Of a stretch of DNA of 64,000 nt, positions 36,172 through 44,920 are shown in pieces. Origin of the DNA: Anaerobacillus arseniciselenatis (GTDB taxonomy: Bacteria > Bacillota > Bacilli > Bacillales > Anaerobacillaceae). The notes under the pieces were generated by a model that had not been told where the DNA came from, made no database searches, and worked only from the letters and a program-made list of their open reading frames with translations. The translations under genes and the position numbers were made by a program. The stretch is taken from assembly GCF_001865995.1 (NCBI RefSeq), contig NZ_MLQQ01000001.1, positions 744,001 to 808,000 on the forward strand. Reading direction: 5' to 3'. The stretch's first letter is position 1. Each line of letters starts with the position of its first letter.

Positions 36172-37059
36172 TTAGGCCATTATTTTTTGTTGAAGTTCTG
36201 GATCGAATTTTTTATTTTTTAACATTTCGATCTCGTGCTTATAAGGTGGTTTTTTATCTTTCTTATCCTCACCTACATAAGGAGTTTCTAATATTTTCGG
36301 TATATTCGTTAATTGTGGATGATGTACAATATAATTTAATGCTTCAAAGCCAATATGACCGAAGCCAATGTTTTCATGGCGGTCTTTTTTTGCACCACAC
36401 TCATTTTTACTGTCATTAATATGCAACACTTTTAAACGATCTAATCCAATGATCTTATCAAAGTCATTAAGAACTCCATCAAAATCTTCAACAATATTAT
36501 ACCCGGCATCGTGAACGTGACAAGTATCCAAACAAATTGATAACTTCTCGTTTAATTGAACGCCACTAATAATTTCAGCTAATTCTTCAAAGCTTCTACC
36601 ACATTCGGAACCTTTGCCTGCCATTGTTTCTAATGCAATCTGGACTTCTTGATCTTTTTCTAGAACTTCATTTAAACCTGTAATAATTTGCTTGATGCCA
36701 GCTTCCGCACCTTCTTTAACATGAGCCCCAGGGTGTAAAACAATTTGTCTTGCCCCGATTTCATGAGTTCTTGCAATTTCTGACTTCAAGAAATTTACCC
36801 CTAATTCAAACGTTTCTGGCTTAATTGAATTTCCGATATTTATGATATAAGGGGCATGAACGATAATCTCATCAATCCCGTGCTCTAGCATATGTGCTAA
36901 ACCAGCAGGAATATTTAACTCTTCGATCGGTTTCCTACGTGTATTTTGTGGTGCACCAGTATAAATCATAAACGTATTTGCACCATATGACACTGCTTCT
37001 TCACTAGCAGCTAGAAGCATTTTTTTACCACTCATTGATACGTGTGATCCTAGTTTCAT
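36172..37059 (-). CDS. nfo: endonuclease IV (AP endonuclease)
   Basis: 295 aa TIM-barrel enzyme that cleaves DNA at abasic sites in base excision repair. Trinuclear zinc motifs are visible: [45 protein letters not shown] and [26 protein letters not shown]. It lies 26 bp after cshB, likely in one operon, as in B. subtilis. Confidence 0.95.
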   Translation of the reverse strand: MKLGSHVSMSGKKMLLAASEEAVSYGANTFMIYTGAPQNTRRKPIEELNIPAGLAHMLEHGIDEIIVHAPYIINIGNSIKPETFELGVNFLKSEIARTHEIGARQIVLHPGAHVKEGAEAGIKQIITGLNEVLEKDQEVQIALETMAGKGSECGRSFEELAEIISGVQLNEKLSICLDTCHVHDAGYNIVEDFDGVLNDFDKIIGLDRLKVLHINDSKNECGAKKDRHENIGFGHIGFEALNYIVHHPQLTNIPKILETPYVGEDKKDKKPPYKHEIEMLKNKKFDPELQQKIMA

Positions 37060-37085
37060 CCTCTAGATTTCTCCTTTGTTATCAA

Positions 37086-38420
37086 CTATTTCTTTTTGTT
37101 TATACGCCTATTTCTCTTCTCTTGTTTTTCTTGTTGCCATTTTGCCTTTTTCTTATATCCGGGTTTGACACTTTTCGGTTTTGCTTTTGCTTTCCCACCC
37201 GTAACAGGAGTAGTCTTCCCCTTTTTAACTATAACAGAGCTTGTAGTATTCTTTCTAACTTTACGCTTAAACTTATTTTCAAGCTCAACCCATTCACCGT
37301 TTTTCAGGTCTACAAAAGAAAATTGAATTTTACGATCCATCAACTTTTGAATAGCTTCTTCATCTTTTTCTTCAAAAATAGATAGCGCAATTCCTGATTC
37401 ACCCGCACGTGCCGAACGCCCAACACGATGCACATACCAGTCGAGGTCATTTTTCGGGAGTTCATAATTAATAATATGAGTAACCCCTTTGATGTCAATT
37501 CCTCTTGCAGCTAAATCGGTAGCAACTAAATATTGAACTTTTGCAGCGTTTACTTCTTTCATCACTTGCTTTCTATGGCGAGGATTAAGTCCACCATGAA
37601 TTCGATCAACATTTAATCCAGCCTGTAACATCGCATCTGCAATTTCATCAACTTGCTCTTTTTTATTAGCAAAAATAATCGCAAAGTAGGGGTTATATTT
37701 CCGAGCAACATCAATAACGAGTTTAATTTTATCTCTGTGTTTTGCAGGTAGTAGATAATGGTCAATTTTTTCAGCCGTTGTTTGTGCTGGATCTACTTGA
37801 ACATGCCTTGGATTATTCATATATTTCTTTAAAAATGGTTGTAGTTTTTCTGGTATTGTTGCAGAGAAGACGAGCATTTGAAGCTCTTCGCCCATACGCG
37901 AAGCAATTTTATCTACTTCCTCAATAAAACCCATGTCGAGCATTTGGTCAGCTTCATCAACAACTAATATTTCAGAAGTATACACTTTTAACGCCTGTGC
38001 TTCGACCAAGTCATAAATTCTTCCAGGTGTTCCTACGACAATTTGTGGTTGAGTTTTTAACTTTACAATCGTTCTTAACCGGTCAGTCCCACCAACAATT
38101 AATTTAGCCGTCATTTCATCTGAAAACTGAAGAAGCTTTTCTAACTCAGTATAAATTTGCGTTGCTAACTCTCTTGTTGGGGCCGTTATCACAGCTTGTA
38201 CTTCATCTTTTGTTACATCTATTCTTTCTATAATTGGAATCAAAAACGCTAATGTCTTCCCTGAACCGGTTTGCGATTGACCTATGACATCTTTTCCTGA
38301 AACAATTGCAGGAATTAACCTTTCTTGAATTTCAGTTGGCATAAAAAAGCGTTGTTCATTTAACCCTTCAATTATAAATGGCTTTAATTGAAACCTTTCA
38401 AAATTGGATTTCTTCATCAT
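37086..38420 (-). CDS. cshB: DEAD-box RNA helicase CshB
   Basis: 444 aa. Q motif and PTEIQERLIPAI; motif I SQTGSGKT; PTRELATQ; DEAD box in VVDEADQMLDMG; SAT in VFSATIPE; motif VI YVHRVGRSARAG. The Lys/Arg-rich C-terminal tail (about 385-444, ending in RINKKK) is typical of CshB, a cold-shock RNA chaperone-helicase. Synteny (yqfR position next to nfo) supports the name. AGGAG, 7 nt, ATG. Confidence 0.92.
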   Translation of the reverse strand: MMKKSNFERFQLKPFIIEGLNEQRFFMPTEIQERLIPAIVSGKDVIGQSQTGSGKTLAFLIPIIERIDVTKDEVQAVITAPTRELATQIYTELEKLLQFSDEMTAKLIVGGTDRLRTIVKLKTQPQIVVGTPGRIYDLVEAQALKVYTSEILVVDEADQMLDMGFIEEVDKIASRMGEELQMLVFSATIPEKLQPFLKKYMNNPRHVQVDPAQTTAEKIDHYLLPAKHRDKIKLVIDVARKYNPYFAIIFANKKEQVDEIADAMLQAGLNVDRIHGGLNPRHRKQVMKEVNAAKVQYLVATDLAARGIDIKGVTHIINYELPKNDLDWYVHRVGRSARAGESGIALSIFEEKDEEAIQKLMDRKIQFSFVDLKNGEWVELENKFKRKVRKNTTSSVIVKKGKTTPVTGGKAKAKPKSVKPGYKKKAKWQQEKQEKRNRRINKKK

Positions 38421-38454
38421 TTAAATTCTCCTACCTTTAAATACTCTAATTTAA

Positions 38455-38564
38455 TGAATTTCATCATTCATTATTTTCGTCCCTAAGACCAATATATAGT
38501 TGCACCAAAACACTTGCAACTATATATTGTTTCATGTGACTCTTTTTGGTAATTATGAAATTCA
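38455..38564. repeat. MITE-like palindromic repeat, copy 3
   Basis: TGAATTTCATCATTCATTATT ... CCAATATATAGTTGCACC ... TTGCAACTATATATTG ... GTGACTCTTTTTGGTAATTATGAAATTCA. The central CAATATATAGTTG/CAACTATATATTG part forms a second, inner hairpin. It lies between the divergent cshB and yqfQ genes; the rest of that 350-bp gap (38565-38760) is AT-rich without a gene. Confidence 0.7.
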
Positions 38565-38772
38565 ATTAATTGCTTAAAGTTTTATGTATTGTGAAACTAA
38601 TTTTAGGAACACATAATCAAATTATCCTAGACATAATACTATACCATTCTTTTCGTAAAATCAAAATCAACTACGAATTACACCCTTATCAATTATTGTT
38701 AGTAGCACCACCGTCTATATACATGCATATACCTAATTGTAGAGGAATATTGTTTATGAAAGGATGGAGCCT

Positions 38773-39309
38773 ATGTATCCAATGCCAACACCACAAATGC
38801 CACCAATTACTCCAACAACACCATTTGCTTCTCAAGGGATGATGCAAGGAGCTCAACACTTGAGCAGAATGCCTCTTCAACAAGGCGCCGCCATCGGAGG
38901 ACAATCCGGTGGATTACTTGGGAAGTTACTAGGGGGAGCACAAGCTGGAGCTGGAGGCGGTGGTTTAACAAATATAGTCGGAATGCTACAAAATGCTCAA
39001 AAAGCAATTGGAATTTTTCAACAAGTTAGTCCTTTAGTTCAACAATACGGACCGTTAGTTAAATCTTTGCCTGCACTTATTAACATAATGAGAAGCAATG
39101 GAAATGAAGATGATGAACAAAAAACTGAAGCATCAACTCCAAATGAAAGTAATAGTGAAACAAAGTTAAAGACAGAGCAAGTAAAAAAGAAAAAAACGAC
39201 TAAAAAGAAAGGGAAACAAAAAAAATCCCAAGCTAAAAAAATGAGCACCCAAAAAACTAATTCAACTGAAATAGGCAATGGTATACCAGCACCTAAACTT
39301 TATATTTAA
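38773..39309 (+). CDS. yqfQ: YqfQ/VrrA-like protein
   Basis: 178 aa: a Pro/Met/Gln-rich N-terminus, a Gly-rich stretch (GGQSGGLLGKLLGGAQAGAGGGG), the conserved VGMLQNAQKAIGIFQQVSPLVQQYGPLVKSLPALI block, and a highly basic Lys-rich C-terminal half. This composition and the place beside cshB-nfo match YqfQ (VrrA in B. cereus group). Function unknown; sporulation or surface association is sometimes proposed. Two ATG starts (38764, 38773); the second has the better-spaced AAAGGA. Confidence 0.75.
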   Translation: MYPMPTPQMPPITPTTPFASQGMMQGAQHLSRMPLQQGAAIGGQSGGLLGKLLGGAQAGAGGGGLTNIVGMLQNAQKAIGIFQQVSPLVQQYGPLVKSLPALINIMRSNGNEDDEQKTEASTPNESNSETKLKTEQVKKKKTTKKKGKQKKSQAKKMSTQKTNSTEIGNGIPAPKLYI

Positions 39310-39350
39310 AAAAGATCATTTATGAGAGTCCTATCATAGTTCCATGAAAA

Positions 39351-39421
39351 TGTCGGTCGATCTCCATTAGAGAGCTGTTAATCTTACAACATAAGAGGCT
39401 TGTTTAAGAAATCGACCGACA
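39351..39421. repeat. variable-stem hairpin repeat, copy f (degenerate short form)
   Basis: Outer stem 13 of 14 pairs (TGTCGGTCGATCTC, 39351-39364, with GAAATCGACCGACA, 39408-39421), followed by a T-run. The interior keeps only AAGAGGCTTGTTTAAG from the family. Plausible terminator for yqfQ. The rest of the gap to the CarD gene is the 5' leader of that gene. Confidence 0.7.
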
Positions 39422-39516
39422 AATTTTTTATACATATTATAGTTATATTAGGACATATTATAGTAGTAGACAGGAGACAGTGAATTGTTGTAAAATTTTT
39501 CTTTTTCGCATAAATG

Positions 39517-39525
39517 TGTTATAAT
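39517..39525 (+). promoter_or_regulatory. extended -10 promoter of the CarD-family gene
   Basis: TGTTATAAT (TG-n-TATAAT) with a weak TTTTCT at the -35 place. It would give a leader of about 170 nt before the ATG at 39705. Confidence 0.45.
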
Positions 39526-39704
39526 ATTTACACCCTCAAAAAAGATCTGCATAGTAAAACCTTATATATTTACATATTATGCTTCGCTTCATTTTAACTA
39601 TTCTCCCACAATACAATTTAAAGTGAACTTCATAAACATAAGTTTATTTTTTTGGAGAATACTGTTTGCTGTTTATGTTTAATAAAACGTTTGGAGGTAT
39701 GCTC

Positions 39705-40202
39705 ATGTTCAATGTAGGTGATCACGTAGTCTATCCATACCACGGTGCTGGAACAATTCGAGATATTGAAGAAAAGGAAGTTTTAGGAGAAAAGTTATTA
39801 TATTACGTATTGTACTTTCCTCTTAATGATGTCACACTAATGCTTCCAGAGGATAGAATCGATAGTTCTGGTTTAAGAAAGGTTATTGAAGAAAATCAAC
39901 TAGATGAACTAATTTATGCTCTTCAAAACGGAATACAGACGAAGAATGAAAATCCAAAACAATATTCAAGAGAAAATGAGAATTTATTAAAATCAGGAAA
40001 TATTATCGACGCTGCTCACGTAGTAGCTAACTTAAGTTTAAAAGAACATGAACGTACAAATGGACTTCATATTCAAGATCGTAAAAACTTAGATAAAGCA
40101 AAACAGTTTCTCGTAAGTGAACTTATGCTTGCTAACGATATGACAGAAGAAGAAGCTTACGAATTCATTGATAAATACGTCCAAATCTCCCAAGGAGCAT
40201 AG
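39705..40202 (+). CDS. CarD/CdnL-family transcription factor
   Basis: 165 aa. The N-terminal 55 residues are a CarD_CdnL_TRCF domain (MFNVGDHVVYPYHGAGTIRDI ... YYVLYFPLNDVTLMLPED), which binds the beta subunit of RNA polymerase and stabilises open complexes. The C-terminal part is helical (LSLKEHERTNGLHIQDRKNLDKAKQFL). In B. subtilis the similar protein is YdeB. The ATG at 39705 has GGAGG 7 nt upstream; in-frame ATGs before it lack spacing. Confidence 0.85.
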   Translation: MFNVGDHVVYPYHGAGTIRDIEEKEVLGEKLLYYVLYFPLNDVTLMLPEDRIDSSGLRKVIEENQLDELIYALQNGIQTKNENPKQYSRENENLLKSGNIIDAAHVVANLSLKEHERTNGLHIQDRKNLDKAKQFLVSELMLANDMTEEEAYEFIDKYVQISQGA

Positions 40203-40316
40203 TCTTGAATAGGCAAATCTTGATGGACCGAAACGCTCGAGAAGCTAGGCAGTGGAGCTAGACATAGAAAAGCGGAGGGGACTTGAAAGGTCCGACAAAA
40301 ACTGGAACCTTCCATT
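40203..40316. repeat. AGAAAAGCG-type repeat, copy 3 (truncated)
   Basis: Begins right after the CarD stop: GACCGAAACGCTCGAGAAGC ... GTGGAGCTAGACATAGAAAAGCGGAGGGGACTTGAAAGGT ... AAAAACTGGAACC. The second part matches the left arm of 21712-21840, but the right arm is missing. Confidence 0.7.
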
Positions 40317-40322
40317 ACATTT

Positions 40323-40359
40323 CCCTGCATCAATTTATCACTTTGATGCAGGGATTTTT
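40323..40359 (+). terminator. rho-independent terminator of the CarD gene
   Basis: Perfect 11-bp stem CCCTGCATCAA (40323-40333) / TTGATGCAGGG (40343-40353), then ATTTTT. Confidence 0.75.
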
Positions 40360-40404
40360 CATATACTATCAACAATCGGTATTAATCCACTGCATTGGTG
40401 TAGC

Positions 40405-40545
40405 TTCTTTCCACTTACATACATCTCTCTGCATCAAACCATCACTTTGACACACTTAACTTCTCCATGCACTTACATTTATTCACATCCATCTCTGTTT
40501 TCTACGCAGTTTCTCCATTCACTTACATCTCTCTATATAACTTCT
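40405..40545. repeat. pyrimidine-rich imperfect tandem repeat
   Basis: Three or four diverged units with CACTTACATxxATCTCTCT and TCACTTTGA-like segments (near 40410, 40470, 40516). GCATCAAACCATCACTTTGA near 40429 repeats part of the terminator just upstream. Plus strand is almost free of G; no credible gene. Confidence 0.5.
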
Positions 40546-40551
40546 CTTTGA

Positions 40552-40581
40552 TTGCATAAAAATAAAAGTTTAATTTATAAT
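40552..40581 (+). promoter_or_regulatory. sigma-A promoter of ispH
   Basis: TTGCAT (40552-40557), 18-nt spacer, TATAAT (40576-40581), about 46 nt before the GTG start. Confidence 0.6.
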
Positions 40582-40627
40582 GAGAGGAAGATATTCATTT
40601 GAATTTAAACAAGGAGGTTTTCCTACA

Positions 40628-41566
40628 GTGGAAGTTTTAAAAATCTCTCCCCGTGGATATTGTTACGGGGTTGTTGATGCTATGGTTTTAGCAAGACAAG
40701 CTGCCAAGAACCTAGATTTACCTAGACCTATATATATTTTAGGAATGATCGTTCATAATAAACACGTAACTGATGCATTTTCTGAAGATGGGATTATTAC
40801 ACTTGATGGTGCTAACCGTCTAGAAATATTAAAAAAGGTTGATAAAGGAACCGTTATTTTTACTGCTCACGGTATTTCTCCAGAAGTTCGAAAAATAGCA
40901 AAAGAAAAAGGACTGACAACCGTAGACGCAACGTGTCCAGATGTAACCAAAACTCACGACTTAATTAAAGAGAAAGCAAACGACGGCTATGAAATCATCT
41001 ATATCGGTAAAAAAGGACACCCTGAACCAGAAGGAGCAATCGGAGTTGCTCCTAACCATGTTCATTTAGTTCAAAATGAAGACGATGTCGATCAACTAAA
41101 GATTACTAGTGATAAAGTCATCATCACTAACCAAACGACAATGAGTCAGTGGGATGTATCTCATATTATGAAGGCGGCTATTGATAAATACCCAAAGTCA
41201 GAAATTCATAACGAAATTTGCCTTGCTACTCAAGTTCGTCAAGAAGCCGTCGCAGAGCAAGCTAAAAATGCTGATTTACTTATTGTCGTAGGTGACCCTA
41301 AAAGCAATAATTCAAACCGCTTAGCACAAGTTTCACAAGAAATTGCCGGAACACCAGCTTATCGTATTTCTGATGTATCTGAGCTAGACATTGAATGGTT
41401 AAAAGGCATAAAAAAAGTCGCAGTTACTAGTGGCGCATCAACACCAACTCCGATTACGAAAGAAGTCATTCATTATTTAGAACAGTTTGAGGAAAATGAT
41501 CCAGCAACATGGAAACTTGAAAAGAAGGTTCCTCTAAATAAAATCTTACCTAAAGTAAAACATTAA
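40628..41566 (+). CDS. ispH: 4-hydroxy-3-methylbut-2-enyl diphosphate reductase
   Basis: 312 aa. Last step of the MEP pathway: HMBPP to IPP and DMAPP, using a [4Fe-4S] cluster. Cluster Cys are in [19 protein letters not shown] and [22 protein letters not shown] and [10 protein letters not shown] are also conserved. The GTG at 40628 ([10 protein letters not shown]) matches homologue length and follows AAGGAGG (10 nt); an ATG further upstream overlaps the -10 element and cannot be used. With ispG both iron-sulfur steps of the pathway are in this window. Confidence 0.95.
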   Translation: MEVLKISPRGYCYGVVDAMVLARQAAKNLDLPRPIYILGMIVHNKHVTDAFSEDGIITLDGANRLEILKKVDKGTVIFTAHGISPEVRKIAKEKGLTTVDATCPDVTKTHDLIKEKANDGYEIIYIGKKGHPEPEGAIGVAPNHVHLVQNEDDVDQLKITSDKVIITNQTTMSQWDVSHIMKAAIDKYPKSEIHNEICLATQVRQEAVAEQAKNADLLIVVGDPKSNNSNRLAQVSQEIAGTPAYRISDVSELDIEWLKGIKKVAVTSGASTPTPITKEVIHYLEQFEENDPATWKLEKKVPLNKILPKVKH

Positions 41567-41607
41567 TGAAGACTCGCCAAAAAACAGTATAAGCTAAGAT
41601 AATATTA

Positions 41608-41634
41608 AAAAACGGGCTTAAGCCCGTTTCTTTA
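41608..41634 (+). terminator. rho-independent terminator of ispH
   Basis: Perfect 10-bp stem AAACGGGCTT / AAGCCCGTTT, followed by CTTTA. Confidence 0.75.
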
Positions 41635-41640
41635 CATCAA

Positions 41641-41725
41641 TGAATTTCATAATTCATGATTCTCGCCACTAAGATCAATATAGTTGCGTGATATGGCTCA
41701 TTTTTGGTAATTATGAAATTCACTC
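41641..41725. repeat. MITE-like palindromic repeat, copy 4 (canonical size)
   Basis: Cleanest copy, 85 bp: TGAATTTCATAATTCATGATTCTCGCCACTAAGATCAATATAGTTGCGTGA... to TTTTTGGTAATTATGAAATTCACT. Its right end touches the stop codon (41724-41726) of the Nif3 gene. Confidence 0.8.
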
Positions 41726-42845
41726 ACATAAAAGTAAATGGATCAGTGTTGATTTTAGAAACTATAATCTTCGTGTCATATTTATTATCACGAACGAAGT
41801 TTTCTAAAAAGGAGCTTACTGCTTCTTTCATAACCTTCTCGACATTATGACCTGGATCAACGATATTTAAGCCATCCATCATTGCATCATGAGCCACATG
41901 GTAGTACATATCTCCAGTCACGAATACATCTGCACCTTTAAATAATGCCTGTGATACATATTTGTTTCCATCACCGCCTAAGACCGCAACTTTACTAATC
42001 TTAGTGTTCATATCGCCTACCACTCTTAAACCGTCTACTTTAAAGGCTGTTTTAACGAACAAAGCAAACTCTTTTAAAGGCATTTCATTTTCAAGGTAAC
42101 CGATTCTTCCTAATCCAAGTTGTTCACCTTTATTATGTAATGGATAAATATCGTAGGCAACCTCTTCATATGGGTGAGCTTTGATCATTGCCGATATCAC
42201 TTTGTTTTGCAATGGAGCAGGAAAGATCGTTTCTATTTTTATTTCATTCACTCTTTCTAACTTTCCTTGTTCACCAATAAACGGATCGGTCCCAGCTTCT
42301 GGTTTAAACATCCCTGTTCCTTCTGAATTAAACGAACAATGACTATAATTCCCAATATACCCTGCACCAACCCTTCCTAGCGCTTCTCTAACTTGTTCAG
42401 CATGTTCACTAGGAACAAATACGACTAGTTTTTTCAAAGTTATTTCTGTCGTTGGTGCTAAAACATCAACATTTTGTAAACCGAGTTTTTCTGCCATTAA
42501 ATCATTTACCCCACCTTTGGCGACATCAAGATTAGTATGGGCAGCATAAACTGCGATATTGTGTTTAATTAACTTTTCGACAATTCTTCCATATGGGCGA
42601 TCTGTAGGGATCGATTTTAACGGACGAAATATAATCGGGTGGTGAGCGATGATTAAGTCTACCCCTTCTTCAATCGCTTCGTCCACTACGGCTTCTAACA
42701 AATCTAGAACTACCATCACTTTATTAATGGGCTTATTCAAAGTACCAACTTGCAAGCCAATTTTATCTCCTTCAACAGCTAATGATTTCGGTGACCACGA
42801 TTCAAACGCTTGAATAATTGCTTGACCGTTTGCTAATTTTGCCAC
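41724..42845 (-). CDS. yqfO: Nif3-like dinuclear metal center protein YqfO
   Basis: 373 aa. Metal ligands are in IIAHHPIIF near residue 65, in AAHTNLD near 104, and DPGHNVE near 330. Between the two Nif3 halves is the inserted PII-like domain (about 130-230, KLVVFVPSEHAEQVREALG), as in the Bacillus form. The reaction is not established; it may act as a GTP cyclohydrolase-like or chaperone protein. It overlaps trmK by 13 bp, so translation is coupled. A MITE-like repeat abuts the stop codon. Confidence 0.88.
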   Translation of the reverse strand: MAKLANGQAIIQAFESWSPKSLAVEGDKIGLQVGTLNKPINKVMVVLDLLEAVVDEAIEEGVDLIIAHHPIIFRPLKSIPTDRPYGRIVEKLIKHNIAVYAAHTNLDVAKGGVNDLMAEKLGLQNVDVLAPTTEITLKKLVVFVPSEHAEQVREALGRVGAGYIGNYSHCSFNSEGTGMFKPEAGTDPFIGEQGKLERVNEIKIETIFPAPLQNKVISAMIKAHPYEEVAYDIYPLHNKGEQLGLGRIGYLENEMPLKEFALFVKTAFKVDGLRVVGDMNTKISKVAVLGGDGNKYVSQALFKGADVFVTGDMYYHVAHDAMMDGLNIVDPGHNVEKVMKEAVSSFLENFVRDNKYDTKIIVSKINTDPFTFM

Positions 42846-43549
42846 TTTAAAACCTCCTCTACCTCGTTTATTTTCTCTAATAATTGCTTTTTCTTTTCGA
42901 CTACTTCATTTGTTTGTTTTGCTTTTTCAAACTGTTGGACAATTTCCTTCCATGAAGTTAGCTCACTTTTCCACTTTTTCAAAAATATATCGCTTCTTTT
43001 TTCCATTAAAAAAGGACCTAGCAATAATTCTAAATTACGTTTTTCTTCACTATAAGGTGAATTTCCTTCTCTATCGGCTGTTAAAATTTCATAAATAACT
43101 CCATCTTCTTCAATGATCTCTTCGTTTATAAGTATCCAATTGTTTTCTTCAAGCCATACCCTTATTTGGTTAGCTGCAACATTCGGTTGTAAAATTAACC
43201 GTTTTATACCTGGAAGTTTTTCTCTCCCGTGCTCTAAAATTGATACTATTAAAGGACCTCCCATTCCAGCAATAGTAATAACATCTACTTCACCTTTATT
43301 GAGGACTTGTAACCCATTTCCTTTTCTTACAGAAATTTCATCTGTGTAATTTAATTTCCGAACTTGTTCAACCGCAGACTGAAACGGTCCCTCATTCACT
43401 TCTCCAGCAATGGCCGACGTAATTAAACCGTGCTTTAATGCGTAACATGGTAAATATGCATGATCTGAACCAATGTCAGCGATCGTACTCCCAGGTGGAA
43501 TTTGCTCAGCTACTAATGTTAATCGTTTTGATAAATTTGTTTCATTCAT
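42833..43549 (-). CDS. trmK: tRNA (adenine22-N1)-methyltransferase TrmK
   Basis: 238 aa. SAM-binding motif IADIGSDHAYLPCYALKHG, then ITIAGMGGPLIVSILEHG (the NPPY-like motif of this family) and RLILQPNVAANQIRVWL. The C-terminal third is a coiled coil (KQTNEVVEKKKQLLEKINEVEE). It methylates A22 in some tRNAs. The position upstream of nif3 and downstream of sigA-cccA matches B. subtilis. Confidence 0.92.
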   Translation of the reverse strand: MNETNLSKRLTLVAEQIPPGSTIADIGSDHAYLPCYALKHGLITSAIAGEVNEGPFQSAVEQVRKLNYTDEISVRKGNGLQVLNKGEVDVITIAGMGGPLIVSILEHGREKLPGIKRLILQPNVAANQIRVWLEENNWILINEEIIEEDGVIYEILTADREGNSPYSEEKRNLELLLGPFLMEKRSDIFLKKWKSELTSWKEIVQQFEKAKQTNEVVEKKKQLLEKINEVEEVLKWQN

Positions 43550-43619
43550 CTCAAAATCACCTTTACTAATTTATGTATTATCTATTTAATCTTAATCGTT
43601 CTATTTGTTATATGCAAAC

Positions 43620-43747
43620 AAAAAAAGGCTGGGACAAAAGTGTCTGACACCACGCGGATCCTACTAAATATAGACGTAAAGATTTATCATATGTCAATAT
43701 TCGGTGTCTAGCGGTGTCTGACACTTTGTTTTGTCCCAGCCCTTTTC
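43620..43747. repeat. 120-bp nested hairpin repeat, inverted pair copy 2
   Basis: Nearly exact reverse complement of 36042-36170, with the same three nested stems. Here it lies between the co-directional cccA and trmK and can end cccA transcription. The pair brackets the segment from nfo to trmK. Confidence 0.85.
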
Positions 43748-43748
43748 T

Positions 43749-44147
43749 TTAATTTGCAACTTCTATTAAGTATTCAGCGATCGCTTCGGCATCAGATTCT
43801 GGGAAAGCTGGCATTCCTGGTATGCCATAATCTTCTCCACCTTCATGAATGATTGTCATAATTTCTTCTTTAGAACGACGATCACCAATGCCAATTAAGT
43901 TACCCATTGGACCATCAAAGCTTCCCCCATGACAGCCGATACACGACGCTTGATAAGCTTGTTCACCTAGAGCCATAGGATCCGATGTATCGACGGTTTC
44001 TTGTGTCTGCTGTTCTTCCACCGCATCTTCACCCTCAAGAGCTAACCTCTCTTCTTTTTGGGTCACACCGATAAAAGATAAACTAATCATAAGTATTAAA
44101 CCTACTACTGCAATTGCAGCAAATGGAAATAAAGGTTTTCCTTTCAT
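43749..44147 (-). CDS. cccA: membrane-anchored cytochrome c-550
   Basis: 132 aa: N-terminal transmembrane anchor (about 8-27), a Glu/Gln-rich acidic linker, and a class I c-type domain with heme motif CIGCH and the Met axial ligand in GIPGMPAFPE. It carries electrons on the outer side of the membrane. It lies between sigA and trmK as in B. subtilis. ATG with GAGGGAG upstream. Confidence 0.93.
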   Translation of the reverse strand: MKGKPLFPFAAIAVVGLILMISLSFIGVTQKEERLALEGEDAVEEQQTQETVDTSDPMALGEQAYQASCIGCHGGSFDGPMGNLIGIGDRRSKEEIMTIIHEGGEDYGIPGMPAFPESDAEAIAEYLIEVAN

Positions 44148-44304
44148 ATTGCCACTCCCTCAAAATTATTCAATATAATCACTATTAATAACAAACTAAT
44201 GTTATTTTACTTGAAAACAAAGGCCGAGAAAAGAGAAATGCATAAATTTATCAAATAAATCTTATATTTCCACAATAAATACAGTATTATATCTCTATCA
44301 TTGA

Positions 44305-44844
44305 CTAAATAAGTAAAAAATAAAAGACGATGATAAAACCAATAGCACCAGAAATTGTAAAGTACTTCAGTTTATATTTTTTTCCAATAAATAGCCATAC
44401 AATACATGTAAAAAAAACCGTGAGCATAATTGCTAATGGTTGATTAGGGAAAAGGTAGTCAATGACATCAATCGAAGCTAAAAAAACAATAAGCGCTCCT
44501 AACAATATAAAAAAATGAGCAAACCGCTGTTCATACTTTTTCACAAAAAAAGCTAAGAAAAACATTAAACCACTAAAAATAATTACTAAAGCAGTTTGCA
44601 AAAGGGGAGAAAAGTCAGTAAAATAAATGACAAGAAATGTTAATCCTAATAAAGTCATTCCAATAACCATAAACAGTAACATCAATAGTTGGTTAGACAC
44701 GCTAGAGTTTAATTTCTGTTCATTTTTGCCTGTTTCTTCTCCTTCTGTATATAAAGTTAATAAAAAGTTGCAATATTGTTCAGGTAAAAGACGATTTTTT
44801 TTCCAATATTTTATTTCATTTATAATAATTTTTTTTCGATCCAT
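44305..44844 (-). CDS. four-span membrane protein with KLLPEQYC-type N-domain (hypothetical)
   Basis: 179 aa. The cytosolic N-terminus reads EIKYWKKNRLLPEQYCNFLLTLYTEG, a motif seen in Bacillus DUF2157-like membrane proteins. Then come five to six hydrophobic helices from about 60 to the end. Start ATG 44844 with AGGAGG 6 nt upstream. Function unknown. It lies between sigA and cccA. Confidence 0.7.
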   Translation of the reverse strand: MDRKKIIINEIKYWKKNRLLPEQYCNFLLTLYTEGEETGKNEQKLNSSVSNQLLMLLFMVIGMTLLGLTFLVIYFTDFSPLLQTALVIIFSGLMFFLAFFVKKYEQRFAHFFILLGALIVFLASIDVIDYLFPNQPLAIMLTVFFTCIVWLFIGKKYKLKYFTISGAIGFIIVFYFLLI

Positions 44845-44920
44845 CTCCGTCCTCCTAAAAGTGGTGTTCAATTCCAAAATAAAAGGCTTATCCCGATTGG
44901 AATAAACCTTTTAATAACTT

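Noticed and set aside
40252..40551. A 99-codon open frame on the plus strand between the CarD gene and ispH
   Set aside because: It runs through a repeat, a terminator and a G-poor tandem region, with no ribosome site and low-complexity product.
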